This document shows, one piece after another, positions 1 through 5,280 of a stretch of DNA of 6,842 bases. Made by a program: the position numbers and the translations under genes. Source of the DNA: Patescibacteria group bacterium (GTDB lineage Bacteria; Patescibacteriota; Minisyncoccia; Sungbacterales; GWA2-42-14); contig JAGXAD010000039.1 in assembly GCA_018971745.1 (NCBI GenBank), forward strand, positions 1 through 6,842. The letters run 5' to 3'. Each line of letters opens with the position of its first letter. Position 1 is the first letter of the stretch. The notes beneath the pieces are model-generated. The model was not told where the DNA came from. It was given only the letters and a program-made list of their open reading frames with translations, and did no database searches.

Positions 1-852
1 GGCCGGTTTGACCGCAGGGTGATTTTGGATTTGCCGGATTTAAACGACCGCGAATCAATTTTGAAAATTCACGCTAAAAACAAACCGATTGCAAAAGACG
101 CTTCGCTTCGTTTGATTGCCGAGCGCACGCCCGGATTTTCCGGAGCCGATCTTTCAAATTTGGTGAATGAGGCGGCAATTTTGGCGGCGCGCGAAAACAG
201 AAAAATCGTTACCGAAATTGATCTGACGAATTCCATAGAAAAAGTAATGTTGGGACCCGAGCGAAAAAGCCATTTGCTGACGCCGAAAGAAAAAGAAATA
301 TCAGCGTATCATGAAGCCGGGCACGCGTTGGTTGCGGCAACTCTGCCGGGAACCGACCCGGTGCACAAGGTTTCCATCGTGTCGCGCGGACGGGCCGGAG
401 GATATACCTTAAAACTTCCATCCGAAGACAGGCATTTGTATTCGCGAACGCACTTTTTGCACGAGCTTGCAGTGGCGCTTGGCGGATACGCGGCAGAAGA
501 GGTGGTGTACAAGGAAATTACCACAGGCGCGGAATCGGATTTGAAAAAGGCAACGGACATTGCGCGAAGTTTGGTCACGCGTTACGGAATGTCGGAAAAA
601 TTGGGGCCGGTTGCGTTTGACGCGGAATCGGAGCTTGTATTTTTGGGAAAAGATTTCGGCGCCGCAAGAAATTATTCCGAGGATGTTGCAAAAACCATTG
701 ACGACGAAGTGCGCCTGATGATGACAAACGCGTTTGAGCAGGCAAAAACAATTATTAAAAAGCGAAAAGCAAAACTTGAAGTGATTGCGAAGCGATTGAT
801 TGAAAAAGAAACCATAGAAAAAAACGAGTTTGCGCAATTAATGGCGGCGTGA
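1..852 (+). CDS. ftsH: ATP-dependent zinc metalloprotease FtsH, C-terminal part (5' end outside window)
   Basis: FtsH is a membrane-anchored AAA+ hexamer that unfolds and degrades misassembled membrane proteins and short-lived regulators. The reading frame is open from base 1, so the gene starts upstream; the GTG at 19 is internal. The first codons spell GRFDRR, the end of the second region of homology, whose two arginines act as fingers in ATP hydrolysis. The AAA lid follows, with FSGADLSNLVNEAA, then peptidase family M41. The zinc site HEAGH is at 310-324 and the third zinc ligand is the Asp in TTGAESD (538-540). The C-terminal helices end at LMAA without a long tail. The missing part should carry the two membrane segments and Walker A and B. 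No frameshift or lost catalytic residue is seen. No clear terminator follows, so transcription may run on into the tRNA region. Identification is secure. Confidence 0.97.
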   Translation, partial: GRFDRRVILDLPDLNDRESILKIHAKNKPIAKDASLRLIAERTPGFSGADLSNLVNEAAILAARENRKIVTEIDLTNSIEKVMLGPERKSHLLTPKEKEISAYHEAGHALVAATLPGTDPVHKVSIVSRGRAGGYTLKLPSEDRHLYSRTHFLHELAVALGGYAAEEVVYKEITTGAESDLKKATDIARSLVTRYGMSEKLGPVAFDAESELVFLGKDFGAARNYSEDVAKTIDDEVRLMMTNAFEQAKTIIKKRKAKLEVIAKRLIEKETIEKNEFAQLMAA

Positions 853-856
853 ATGA

Positions 857-891
857 GTGGTTAGTGAATAGTGGTTAGTGAACGGTTAATG
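857..891. repeat. short tandem repeat with 7-base period after ftsH
   Basis: Five consecutive 7-base units read GTGGTTA, GTGAATA, GTGGTTA, GTGAACG, GTTAATG. Equivalently, the 13-mer AGTGGTTAGTGAA occurs at 856-868 and again at 870-882. The units begin five bases after the ftsH stop codon and decay towards the tRNA region. The function is unknown; slippage-generated spacer DNA is the simplest reading. Confidence 0.7.
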
Positions 892-920
892 CCGGTTGCA
901 TGAGCCGTTTGTAGTTTTGG

Positions 921-961
921 GTGCGTAGAACGGTAGAGCGTTTGTCTTATATGCGGCAGGG
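921..961 (+). pseudogene. decayed tRNA-Ile(UAU)-like remnant
   Basis: This stretch aligns with the intact inner tRNA at 1055-1126. GCGTAG and AACGGTAGAGC match, with the three bases CTC of the D stem deleted between them. The anticodon loop CTTATA-T keeps the TAT anticodon at 948-950. The anticodon stem is degraded: TTTGT against GCGGC gives one Watson-Crick pair, wobbles and a mismatch. No T arm or 3' acceptor strand can be recognised next to it. It is therefore read as a dead copy of the same tRNA. A faint 3' half near 1183-1187 (CGCAT against GTGCG) is too weak to claim. Confidence 0.6.
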
Positions 962-1040
962 AACAAGAAACGAAAAATGGCAAGGGAGCGTAGCTCAATG
1001 GTTAGAGCCCCGAGCTTATACCTCGGTGGTTCCTGGCCCG

Positions 1041-1139
1041 CCCCCACACTTAATGCGAGCGTAGCTCAACGGTAGAGCAGCCGTCTTATACACGGCCGGT
1101 TCTTGGTTCGAATCCAAGCGCTCGCATTAAGTGTGGGGG
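1041..1139. repeat. perfect inverted repeat extending the inner tRNA acceptor stem
   Basis: CCCCCACACTTAAT (1041-1054) is the exact reverse complement of ATTAAGTGTGGGGG (1126-1139). It is continuous with the 7-bp acceptor stem of the inner tRNA, giving a 21-bp uninterrupted helix (1041-1061 with 1119-1139). The discriminator A1126 is paired with T1054. In the outer tRNA this helix stacks on the T stem through an internal loop of 4 and 7 bases. Such a helix is a plausible RNase III substrate, or the arm of an inserted element. Confidence 0.95.
1055..1126 (+). tRNA. tRNA-Ile(UAU), intact, nested in another tRNA
   Basis: This is a complete canonical cloverleaf. The acceptor stem is GCGAGCG (1055-1061) with CGCTCGC (1119-1125) and discriminator A1126. 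The D stem is GCTC (1064-1067) with GAGC (1075-1078), with GG in the loop. The anticodon stem is GCCGT (1080-1084) with ACGGC (1092-1096). The loop CTTATAC carries anticodon TAT at 1087-1089. The variable loop is CGGTT. The T stem is CTTGG (1102-1106) with CCAAG (1114-1118), and the T loop is the consensus TTCGAAT (1107-1113). CCA is not encoded, so CCA-adding enzyme is required. UAU should decode AUA directly, whereas most bacteria use a CAU tRNA modified by TilS. Compared with the outer tRNA, stem differences are compensated on both strands. It lies wholly inside the outer tRNA's T loop. Confidence 0.93.
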
Positions 1140-1199
1140 TGAAAGTCCAGGCGCTCCCATTTTTCGTTTTGAGTGAGCGAATCGCATATATGTTCCATT

Positions 1200-1228
1200 T
1201 TGACACCAGTTTCTTTTTTTGATAGCGT
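1200..1228 (+). promoter_or_regulatory. candidate sigma-70-type promoter for the 1250 gene and fusA
   Basis: A perfect -35 box TTGACA (1200-1205) is followed after 17 bases by TAGCGT (1223-1228), a weak -10 preceded by TGA, i.e. an extended -10 with TG at 1220-1221. The spacer is T-rich. A start near 1235 would give a leader of about 15 bases before the ATG at 1250. The architecture matches the tuf promoter candidate at 5252-5280, which raises confidence. Confidence 0.55.
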
Positions 1229-1249
1229 GATGAGAGCATTTTAACGATT

Positions 1250-2092
1250 ATGAAAATTCAGAAAGAACAATTTGATTCCGGGGAAACACCGCGTGAACTG
1301 CCCGAAGACATTCGGAATGAATTGGAAGTTGTTGATCGCCTTCCGGACAAAGAATTTTGGACCGAGAAAAATCTTGAGTACTGGTTTGGAAAAGACGACA
1401 TGTTCGGCGTTAAATTGTGCGAGGGGTTTTTGGAAATGTTGGGCGGGAAATTAAAAAAAGATTCTTCCGAATACGAAGAGTTCAAACGACTTATCGGCGC
1501 CGTGCAGAATCGAGCATTACTGGTTTTGGAAAAAGCGCGTGCGGCAATTGAGTTAAGGGAATTCGTTTTAAAAACATTTAATGTTTCGCTCGACCAATTA
1601 ACCGCGCGAAATATTCTGACGCACGCGTATATTAGCGAAGCGGAAGCAATGCGCAAAGAAGGGATGAGTCCTGAAATAGATATGCCTTTTACCTTGGGCT
1701 TGCGGCCCGATAATGCGCAACGCTTACAAAGTTTTTTTTCGGAAGAACGGGAAAATGTCAAAGCGGAAACGGATGCGGCGGTTTCTCAAACGGAGATAGC
1801 AAAATTTGTTAATGCATTTTATCAATCGCCCGAATTGTTTGAGAACTATGTCCAATGGCTTGACGATGTTGCGTCTGCGATCGGACAAAAAAGACCCCCT
1901 GCAGAAATTGCGGAACAGCTTCGTTCCATTGGGCAGGCGGAGCGCGAGAAATCTTCGGACAGGAGAGATATTATCGCAAAGCAGATTATTTGCATTCGGC
2001 AAATGAAAAAGAATTTGCGTAACTACGGCGTTGCGGATGAAGTTTTGTCTGACGCGGCGTTTCAAAAATGGCTGCAATCAAAAAAAAGATAA
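1250..2092 (+). CDS. uncharacterised 280-aa soluble, helix-rich protein upstream of fusA
   Basis: I do not recognise this family. The product is 280 residues, rich in Glu, Lys, Arg, Leu and Ala, with no signal peptide, membrane segment or evident catalytic motif. The composition suggests an almost entirely alpha-helical cytoplasmic protein. Residues about 75-110 and 160-190 look like long amphipathic helices, the latter rich in Glu. The C terminus is basic (QSKKR). ATG 1250 is preferred because the candidate promoter ends about 20 bases upstream; no convincing Shine-Dalgarno precedes it. The stop lies 27 bases before fusA on the same strand, with no terminator between, so the two are probably co-transcribed. 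In many bacteria rpsL and rpsG occupy this place, so a lineage-specific gene here is notable. A translation-related role would be guesswork from position alone. Codon use resembles its neighbours and the long open frame supports a real gene. Confidence 0.85.
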   Translation: MKIQKEQFDSGETPRELPEDIRNELEVVDRLPDKEFWTEKNLEYWFGKDDMFGVKLCEGFLEMLGGKLKKDSSEYEEFKRLIGAVQNRALLVLEKARAAIELREFVLKTFNVSLDQLTARNILTHAYISEAEAMRKEGMSPEIDMPFTLGLRPDNAQRLQSFFSEERENVKAETDAAVSQTEIAKFVNAFYQSPELFENYVQWLDDVASAIGQKRPPAEIAEQLRSIGQAEREKSSDRRDIIAKQIICIRQMKKNLRNYGVADEVLSDAAFQKWLQSKKR

Positions 2093-2119
2093 CACTTATT
2101 TTCTAAATATTTCTAAATT

Positions 2120-4231
2120 ATGAGAGATTATCCGTTGGAGAGAACGCGCGATATCGGCATCATCGCGCACATAGACGCGGGGAAAACCACCGTATCAGAG
2201 CGGGTGCTTTTTTATACCGGCGTGGCGCATAAAATCGGCGAAGTGCACGAGGGTGATACCGTGATGGACTGGATGGAGCAGGAAAGAGAGCGCGGCATCA
2301 CGATTACCTCGGCTGTGACCAATACATTCTGGAAGCCGAGTTATTTGCTGGAAGCGTCCCGCACGCGCGAACGCGAATACCGCATTAACATTATTGACAC
2401 GCCGGGGCATGTGGATTTTACCGTGGAAGTTGAGCGATCGCTGAGAGTGCTTGACGGAGGCGTAGTTGTTTTTGACGGCGTTGCCGGCGTTGAATCGCAA
2501 AGTGAGACCGTATGGCGACAGGCGGACAAATACAAAGTGCCGCGGATTTGTTTTATCAACAAGCTTGACCGCATGGGCGCCTCGTTTGACAAATCGTATC
2601 AGTCAATTTTGGAGCGTTTAACGCCGAACGCCGTGCCTTTGCAATTAAACATAGGATTGGAAGGAGAATTTGCCGGAGTTGTTGATTTGTTCAGAATGAA
2701 GGCGGTTTACTTTGAAGGCGAGCACGGAGAAAACATTGCGGTTAAAGAAATTCCGGAATCATTGCAAAAAAAAGCTGAAGAATGGCGACACACTATGGTT
2801 GAAAAAATCGCCGAATCCGATGACGCGCTTACCGAAAAATATCTGGAAGGAAAAGAAATTACGAACGAGGAATTAAAATTTGCCCTGCGCAAAGCGACGC
2901 TCGCGTATAAGTTGGTGCCGGTGCTTTGCGGATCAGCCTTGAAAAATAAAGGGGTGCAGTTGATGCTTGATGCGGTAGTTGATTTTCTGCCCTCGCCCCT
3001 TGATATGCCCGCGGTAAAAGGCACGAACCCAAAAACCGGTAATGAAGAAGAACGCAAAGCCGACGACGGCGAACCGTTTGCCGCGCTTGCGTTTAAACTG
3101 CAGACCGACCCGTATGTCGGGCAGTTAACTTATTTTCGCGTATATTCCGGAACGCTCAACGCCGGGTCGTACGTGTTAAACGCGACATCAGGCGAGCAGG
3201 AGCGGATCGGCCGCATTTTGCGGATGCACGCGAATCACCGCGAAGAATTAAAAGAGATTCACGCGGGAAACATCGGCGCTTTGGTTGGGTTGAAAGCGAC
3301 CCGGACCGGCGATACGCTTTGTGATCCGGAACATCCGATTATTTTGGAAAAAATTATTTTTCCGGAACCCGTGGTTTCGCTTCGCATTGAGCCAAAAACG
3401 AAAGCCGACCAGGAAAAAATGGGCATGGCGTTAAAGCGTCTTGGGGACGAAGACCCGACATTCCATATTAAGGGTGACGAGGAAACCGGCGAGACCATCA
3501 TTTCGGGCATGGGCGAATTGCATCTGGAAATTATCGTGGATCGGATGAAGCGCGAATTTTCCGTTGAGGCAAATGTGGGCAGGCCGCAGGTCGCGTACAA
3601 AGAAACTATCAAGAAACTTGCCGAGGCCGAAGGAAAATACATCAGGCAATCGGGCGGCAGAGGGCAATACGGCCATGTGTGGCTCAAAGTTGAGCCGCTT
3701 GAGCGCGGCAAGGGTTTTGAATTCGTGAACGCGATCAAAGGAGGCATTGTGCCGCAGGAATACATTCCGGCGGTTGAAAAAGGTATTCGCGAGGCAATGG
3801 ATAAAGGCGTGATGGCAGGGTATCCGGTCGTTGACATGAAAGTGTCGTTGTATGACGGGTCGTATCACGATGTTGATTCGTCCGAAGCGGCGTTCAAAAT
3901 TGCGGGTTCAATGGCGTTTCAGGAGGGTGCCCGCAGAGGCGGCTTGGTGTTGCTTGAGCCGATTATGAAAGTTGAAGTGGTTGTGCCGGAACAATTTTTA
4001 GGGGAAGTTACGGGCGATCTCAATTCAAAGCGCGGCAGGATTGACCGGATGGAGGATCGCATGCCCGGGATTAAAACCATCGGCGCAAAAGTTCCGCTGT
4101 CAGAAATGTTCGGATATGCGACAACCATTCGCTCGCTTACGCAGGGCCGCGCTTCGTATACCATGGAGTTTGACCATTACGAGGAGGTGCCGAATAACAT
4201 TGCGCAGATGATTGTGGAAGGCAAAAAGTAG
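2120..4231 (+). CDS. fusA: translation elongation factor G (EF-G)
   Basis: EF-G is the ribosome-bound GTPase that drives tRNA-mRNA translocation and, with ribosome recycling factor, splits ribosomes after termination. The 703-residue length is normal for the family. GTPase motifs are complete: G1 AHIDAGKTT (16-24), G2 RGITIT (58-63), G3 DTPGH (93-97), G4 NKLD (147-150) and G5 GSAL (271-274). Domain II follows at about 310-400, domain III at about 410-485, domain IV with [10 protein letters not shown] and the tip YHDVDSSE, and domain V with the ferredoxin-like C terminus. His583 at the domain IV tip is present at the same number as in E. coli. The start ATG has no Shine-Dalgarno; the preceding bases are AT-rich and contain TTCTAAAT twice with a 10-base period (2101-2108, 2111-2118). 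The G2-G3 segment carries an Arg- and Glu-rich insertion (about 72-88) of roughly E. coli length. No sign of decay. Confidence 0.98.
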   Translation: MRDYPLERTRDIGIIAHIDAGKTTVSERVLFYTGVAHKIGEVHEGDTVMDWMEQERERGITITSAVTNTFWKPSYLLEASRTREREYRINIIDTPGHVDFTVEVERSLRVLDGGVVVFDGVAGVESQSETVWRQADKYKVPRICFINKLDRMGASFDKSYQSILERLTPNAVPLQLNIGLEGEFAGVVDLFRMKAVYFEGEHGENIAVKEIPESLQKKAEEWRHTMVEKIAESDDALTEKYLEGKEITNEELKFALRKATLAYKLVPVLCGSALKNKGVQLMLDAVVDFLPSPLDMPAVKGTNPKTGNEEERKADDGEPFAALAFKLQTDPYVGQLTYFRVYSGTLNAGSYVLNATSGEQERIGRILRMHANHREELKEIHAGNIGALVGLKATRTGDTLCDPEHPIILEKIIFPEPVVSLRIEPKTKADQEKMGMALKRLGDEDPTFHIKGDEETGETIISGMGELHLEIIVDRMKREFSVEANVGRPQVAYKETIKKLAEAEGKYIRQSGGRGQYGHVWLKVEPLERGKGFEFVNAIKGGIVPQEYIPAVEKGIREAMDKGVMAGYPVVDMKVSLYDGSYHDVDSSEAAFKIAGSMAFQEGARRGGLVLLEPIMKVEVVVPEQFLGEVTGDLNSKRGRIDRMEDRMPGIKTIGAKVPLSEMFGYATTIRSLTQGRASYTMEFDHYEEVPNNIAQMIVEGKK

Positions 4232-4237
4232 GAGCTC

Positions 4238-4360
4238 GGGAAGCCATTTTTGAAACCGTTTGAAATTCCCAGCGAGAATTTCAAACTCACGCGCCGTTGC
4301 CTTTTCCGCTTCGCGGACCATGCAAAAGGCAACGGCGAGTGTTTCAAAAATGACATTCCC
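4238..4360. repeat. multi-hairpin palindromic element downstream of fusA
   Basis: Nested inverted repeats fill this stretch. The outer arms are CATTTTTGAAAC (4245-4256) with GTTTCAAAAATG (4341-4352), extended by GGGAA (4238-4242) with TTCCC (4356-4360). Inside lie an 11-bp hairpin, GTTTGAAATTC (4258-4268) with GAATTTCAAAC (4276-4286), and a 14-bp hairpin, CGCCGTTGCCTTTT (4292-4305) with AAAAGGCAACGGCG (4324-4337). The latter's loop holds a small CCGC-TTC-GCGG hairpin. All long arms pair without mismatch. It starts seven bases after the fusA stop. It resembles a REP or MITE-like repeat, or an elaborate 3'-end structure protecting or terminating fusA mRNA. No U-tract follows on the plus strand. 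Confidence 0.85.
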
Positions 4361-4384
4361 TCGCTTGAAAAAAAATTTGAAAAC

Positions 4385-4405
4385 AAAAAAGCGGCGCAAG
4401 GCCGC
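4385..4405 (-). terminator. intrinsic terminator of the minus-strand 92-aa gene
   Basis: On the minus strand the hairpin GCGGC-CTTGC-GCCGC (4405 down to 4391) is followed at once by six T (4390-4385). This is a classic rho-independent terminator ten bases past the stop codon of the gene ending at 4415. It stops minus-strand transcription before it runs into fusA. Confidence 0.8.
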
Positions 4406-4406
4406 A

Positions 4407-4420
4407 CGATAAATTTATCG
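4407..4420. repeat. perfect 14-base palindrome over the stop codon of the minus-strand gene
   Basis: CGATAAATTTATCG is its own reverse complement and contains the TAA stop (4417-4415, minus strand). It sits directly before the terminator hairpin. It could bind a dimeric protein or form a short hairpin; chance in AT-rich DNA is possible. Confidence 0.6.
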
Positions 4421-4693
4421 CCGTTTAACTTTTTTTACGCTTTCAAATTCAATGTCCGGCCCCAGCACATTACCAAAGACATTAGTAACGGAGATTTTAA
4501 TTTTGTTTTCTCGCAGTAATTGACTTAAAACTTCGGTGAGTTGTTCGTAACTTCTGCCTTCTTCAAAGTGCACTTTTATTCTCTCAAGTTCTTCCAGGAG
4601 TTGTTTGGCAGTACAGCTAGTAATCTCTCTTTCTTTTCGAATTAGTTTATACACTTCCCTTTTTAGATCAACATGTTTGATTTGATAAGCCAT
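4415..4693 (-). CDS. uncharacterised 92-aa protein, minus strand
   Basis: I do not recognise this protein. It has 92 residues, is charged and has no membrane segment or signal. Residues about 8-65 look helical (two or three helices with Glu- and Lys-rich faces). Residues about 66-88 (KIKISVTNV, then an FGN turn, then IEFESVKKV) look like a beta hairpin. Helices followed by a hairpin would fit a small winged-helix or other nucleic-acid-binding fold, but this is only inference from the pattern. The gene is well supported: a strong ribosome binding site (AGGGGGA, 7 bases before the ATG), a near-consensus promoter 90-120 bases upstream, and an intrinsic terminator just after the stop. It points against fusA and tuf, dividing two genes that are usually adjacent, and is divergent from the 104-aa gene at 4853. 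The ATG at 4698-4700 is out of frame and is not the start. Confidence 0.85.
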   Translation of the reverse strand: MAYQIKHVDLKREVYKLIRKEREITSCTAKQLLEELERIKVHFEEGRSYEQLTEVLSQLLRENKIKISVTNVFGNVLGPDIEFESVKKVKRR

Positions 4694-4700
4694 TTTTCAT

Positions 4701-4707
4701 TCCCCCT
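4701..4707 (-). promoter_or_regulatory. ribosome binding site of the minus-strand 92-aa gene
   Basis: On the minus strand AGGGGGA lies 7 bases before the ATG at 4693-4691 and decides this start. It is one of only two clear Shine-Dalgarno sites in the window; the other is before tuf. Confidence 0.75.
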
Positions 4708-4781
4708 ATTTGGTTGTAAAAAGAACTTTGAAATGTGGTGTCCTCTTTTGTACGCTATGTATACGAGGCATGCGCATTTTT

Positions 4782-4810
4782 ATAGTAGCAAATCTCAAAA
4801 TCCTTGTCAA
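4782..4810 (-). promoter_or_regulatory. strong sigma-70-type promoter of the minus-strand gene
   Basis: On the minus strand a perfect -35 TTGACA (4810-4805), a 17-base spacer and the -10 TACTAT (4787-4782), preceded by TG-C (extended -10), form a near-consensus promoter. Transcription would start near 4775, leaving a leader of about 80 bases. That leader contains a weak fold, CCTC with GAGG enclosing GTA with TAC, between about 4741 and 4770. Confidence 0.8.
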
Positions 4811-4814
4811 GCGT

Positions 4815-4849
4815 TTGTCATGAAAAATAAAAAGTGATATTGTGATAAT
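4815..4849 (+). promoter_or_regulatory. candidate promoter of the 104-aa gene, divergent from 4782-4810
   Basis: TTGTCA (4815-4820) matches the -35 consensus at five of six bases. Two -10 options exist: TATTGT at 4838-4843 with a 17-base spacer, or GATAAT at 4844-4849 with an extended TG-T before it but a long spacer. The first would start transcription almost at the ATG (4853), implying a leaderless message, consistent with the lack of any Shine-Dalgarno. TTGTCA also occurs at 4804-4809, eleven bases upstream. Confidence 0.45.
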
Positions 4850-4852
4850 GAC

Positions 4853-5167
4853 ATGTTTGAGCAATTCAAAAAGTTTCTGAAAAAAGGCGACAAATACATT
4901 TTTATTGAGGACAACAAGCCCTCGTATGTTTTGTTGCACTATGAAGATTACGAGGCGATGTTAAAACATTCGGCTGAACGGCCCGCGTTTCCGCAAAAAC
5001 CAAAAGTCGGTTTTGCTGATTTAAACCCCACACATACCTACGGTATGGATGGGGCAAGTTCGGAAAACACGGAAGACGAGTTTATCCGCGGCTTGTCCGT
5101 GGCGGAGCGTTATGATGTTATGCCCGAGGAAACAATCCATATTCGGCTTGAGGATTTGCCGCTTTGA
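4853..5167 (+). CDS. small Phd/YefM antitoxin-like protein (104 aa), orphan
   Basis: Residues 12-38 (GDKYIFIEDNKPSYVLLHYEDYEAMLK) follow the pattern of the Phd/YefM core: a beta hairpin with a short turn, then an L-x-Y-x-D-Y-E-x-M segment like the family's V-L-x-S-x-E-D-Y. The usual N-terminal part is shortened to one basic helix (residues 2-11). Residues 40-90 are polar and probably disordered. The end, IRLEDLPL, resembles a short C-terminal motif I associate from memory with small CPR proteins; this needs a search. In Phd/YefM systems such proteins bind their own promoter and neutralise a toxin. No toxin gene follows: the next feature is a terminator and then tuf. The divergent 92-aa gene is not a recognised toxin. 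It may be a free-standing DNA-binding regulator. No Shine-Dalgarno precedes the ATG; the message may be leaderless. That it is a gene is likely; the family assignment is tentative. Confidence 0.75.
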   Translation: MFEQFKKFLKKGDKYIFIEDNKPSYVLLHYEDYEAMLKHSAERPAFPQKPKVGFADLNPTHTYGMDGASSENTEDEFIRGLSVAERYDVMPEETIHIRLEDLPL

Positions 5168-5201
5168 TACTCGTTGTTTTTTCACAAAAAAGGTCTCTTG
5201 A

Positions 5202-5264
5202 CCCCGCCCTTTTGGCAAGGAATTAATTTATACATTGCCAAAAGGGCGGGGTTGACTCTTTTTT
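5202..5264. terminator. 17-bp GC-rich hairpin between the 104-aa gene and tuf, possible bidirectional terminator
   Basis: CCCCGCCCTTTTGGCAA (5202-5218) pairs perfectly with 5235-5251 around a 16-base AT-rich loop. A run of six T (5259-5264) follows 7 bases after the stem, and six A (5186-5191) precede it, so on either strand the hairpin is trailed by a U-tract at a small distance. The gap to the U-tract is larger than in a classic terminator. It follows the 104-aa gene by 35 bases and insulates tuf. Confidence 0.7.
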
Positions 5265-5280
5265 GTTGTTTTGATAGCAT
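5252..5280 (+). promoter_or_regulatory. candidate tuf promoter
   Basis: TTGACT (5252-5257) starts at the first base after the terminator stem. After 17 bases comes TAGCAT (5275-5280), preceded by TGA (extended -10). The same layout (TTGAC-A, 17-base T-rich spacer, TGA, TAGCGT) is found at 1200-1228. Transcription from about 5287 would give a leader near 116 bases. AATAAT (5317-5322) and TATAAG (5329-5334) are alternative -10 boxes without good -35 partners. Confidence 0.5.

Larger units (their letters stand above)
984..1159 (+). tRNA. tRNA-Ile(UAU)-like gene interrupted in its T loop by another tRNA
   Basis: The two ends form a tRNA cloverleaf. The acceptor stem is GGGAGCG (984-990) with CGCTCCC (1152-1158), followed by discriminator A1159. 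The D stem is GCTC (993-996) with GAGC (1005-1008), and its loop contains the conserved GG. The anticodon stem is CCGAG (1010-1014) with CTCGG (1022-1026). The loop CTTATAC gives anticodon TAT at 1017-1019, expected to read AUA as isoleucine. The variable loop is TGGTT and the T stem is CCTGG (1032-1036) with CCAGG (1147-1151). All stems pair perfectly, yet the T-stem halves lie 110 bases apart instead of 7. The gap holds CCCG, the 99-base hairpin carrying the inner tRNA, and TGAAAGT. Removing 103 bases could leave CCCGAGT, close to the usual TTCGAGT. CCA is not encoded. It may be a spliced or nicked functional tRNA, or a recently broken one. That it is tRNA-derived is near certain; its function is open. 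Confidence 0.78.
968..1169. repeat. inverted repeat flanking the whole nested tRNA unit
   Basis: AAACGAAAAAT at 968-978 is the exact reverse complement of ATTTTTCGTTT at 1159-1169. The arms flank the outer tRNA directly: on the 5' side five unpaired bases (GGCAA, 979-983) separate the helix from the acceptor stem, and on the 3' side there is no gap. The arm includes the outer tRNA's discriminator base A1159. In RNA this gives an 11-bp helix extending the outer acceptor stem. It could be a processing helix or the end of a mobile unit. The 3' arm is T-rich, so it could also help end transcription. Confidence 0.7.

Noticed and set aside
19..852. GTG at 19 as the start of a short protease-only protein
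   Set aside because: The frame is open upstream and already spells the conserved GRFDRR of FtsH, so the gene is cut by the window edge.
1170..1196. A 3' half for the decayed tRNA, which would make the nesting threefold
   Set aside because: Only a 5-bp acceptor match with one wobble (921-925 with 1183-1187) was found and the T stem does not pair, so chance is likely.
948..1196. TATATGC/GCATATA and GGAAC/GTTCC complementary pairs around the tRNA unit
   Set aside because: Their order (A B A' B') cannot form one nested helix and the matches are short.
853..1249. CRISPR array or riboswitch in the gene-free stretch after ftsH
   Set aside because: No regular repeat-spacer pattern; the palindromes are explained by the tRNAs and their flanking helices.
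4232..4405. Classic intrinsic terminator for fusA on the plus strand
   Set aside because: The hairpins are not followed by a T-run on the plus strand; the T-run belongs to the minus-strand terminator.
4250..4519. Plus-strand open frame of 89 codons after fusA
   Set aside because: It begins with TTG inside the palindromic element, runs through the terminator hairpin and overlaps the well-supported minus-strand gene; no ribosome binding site.
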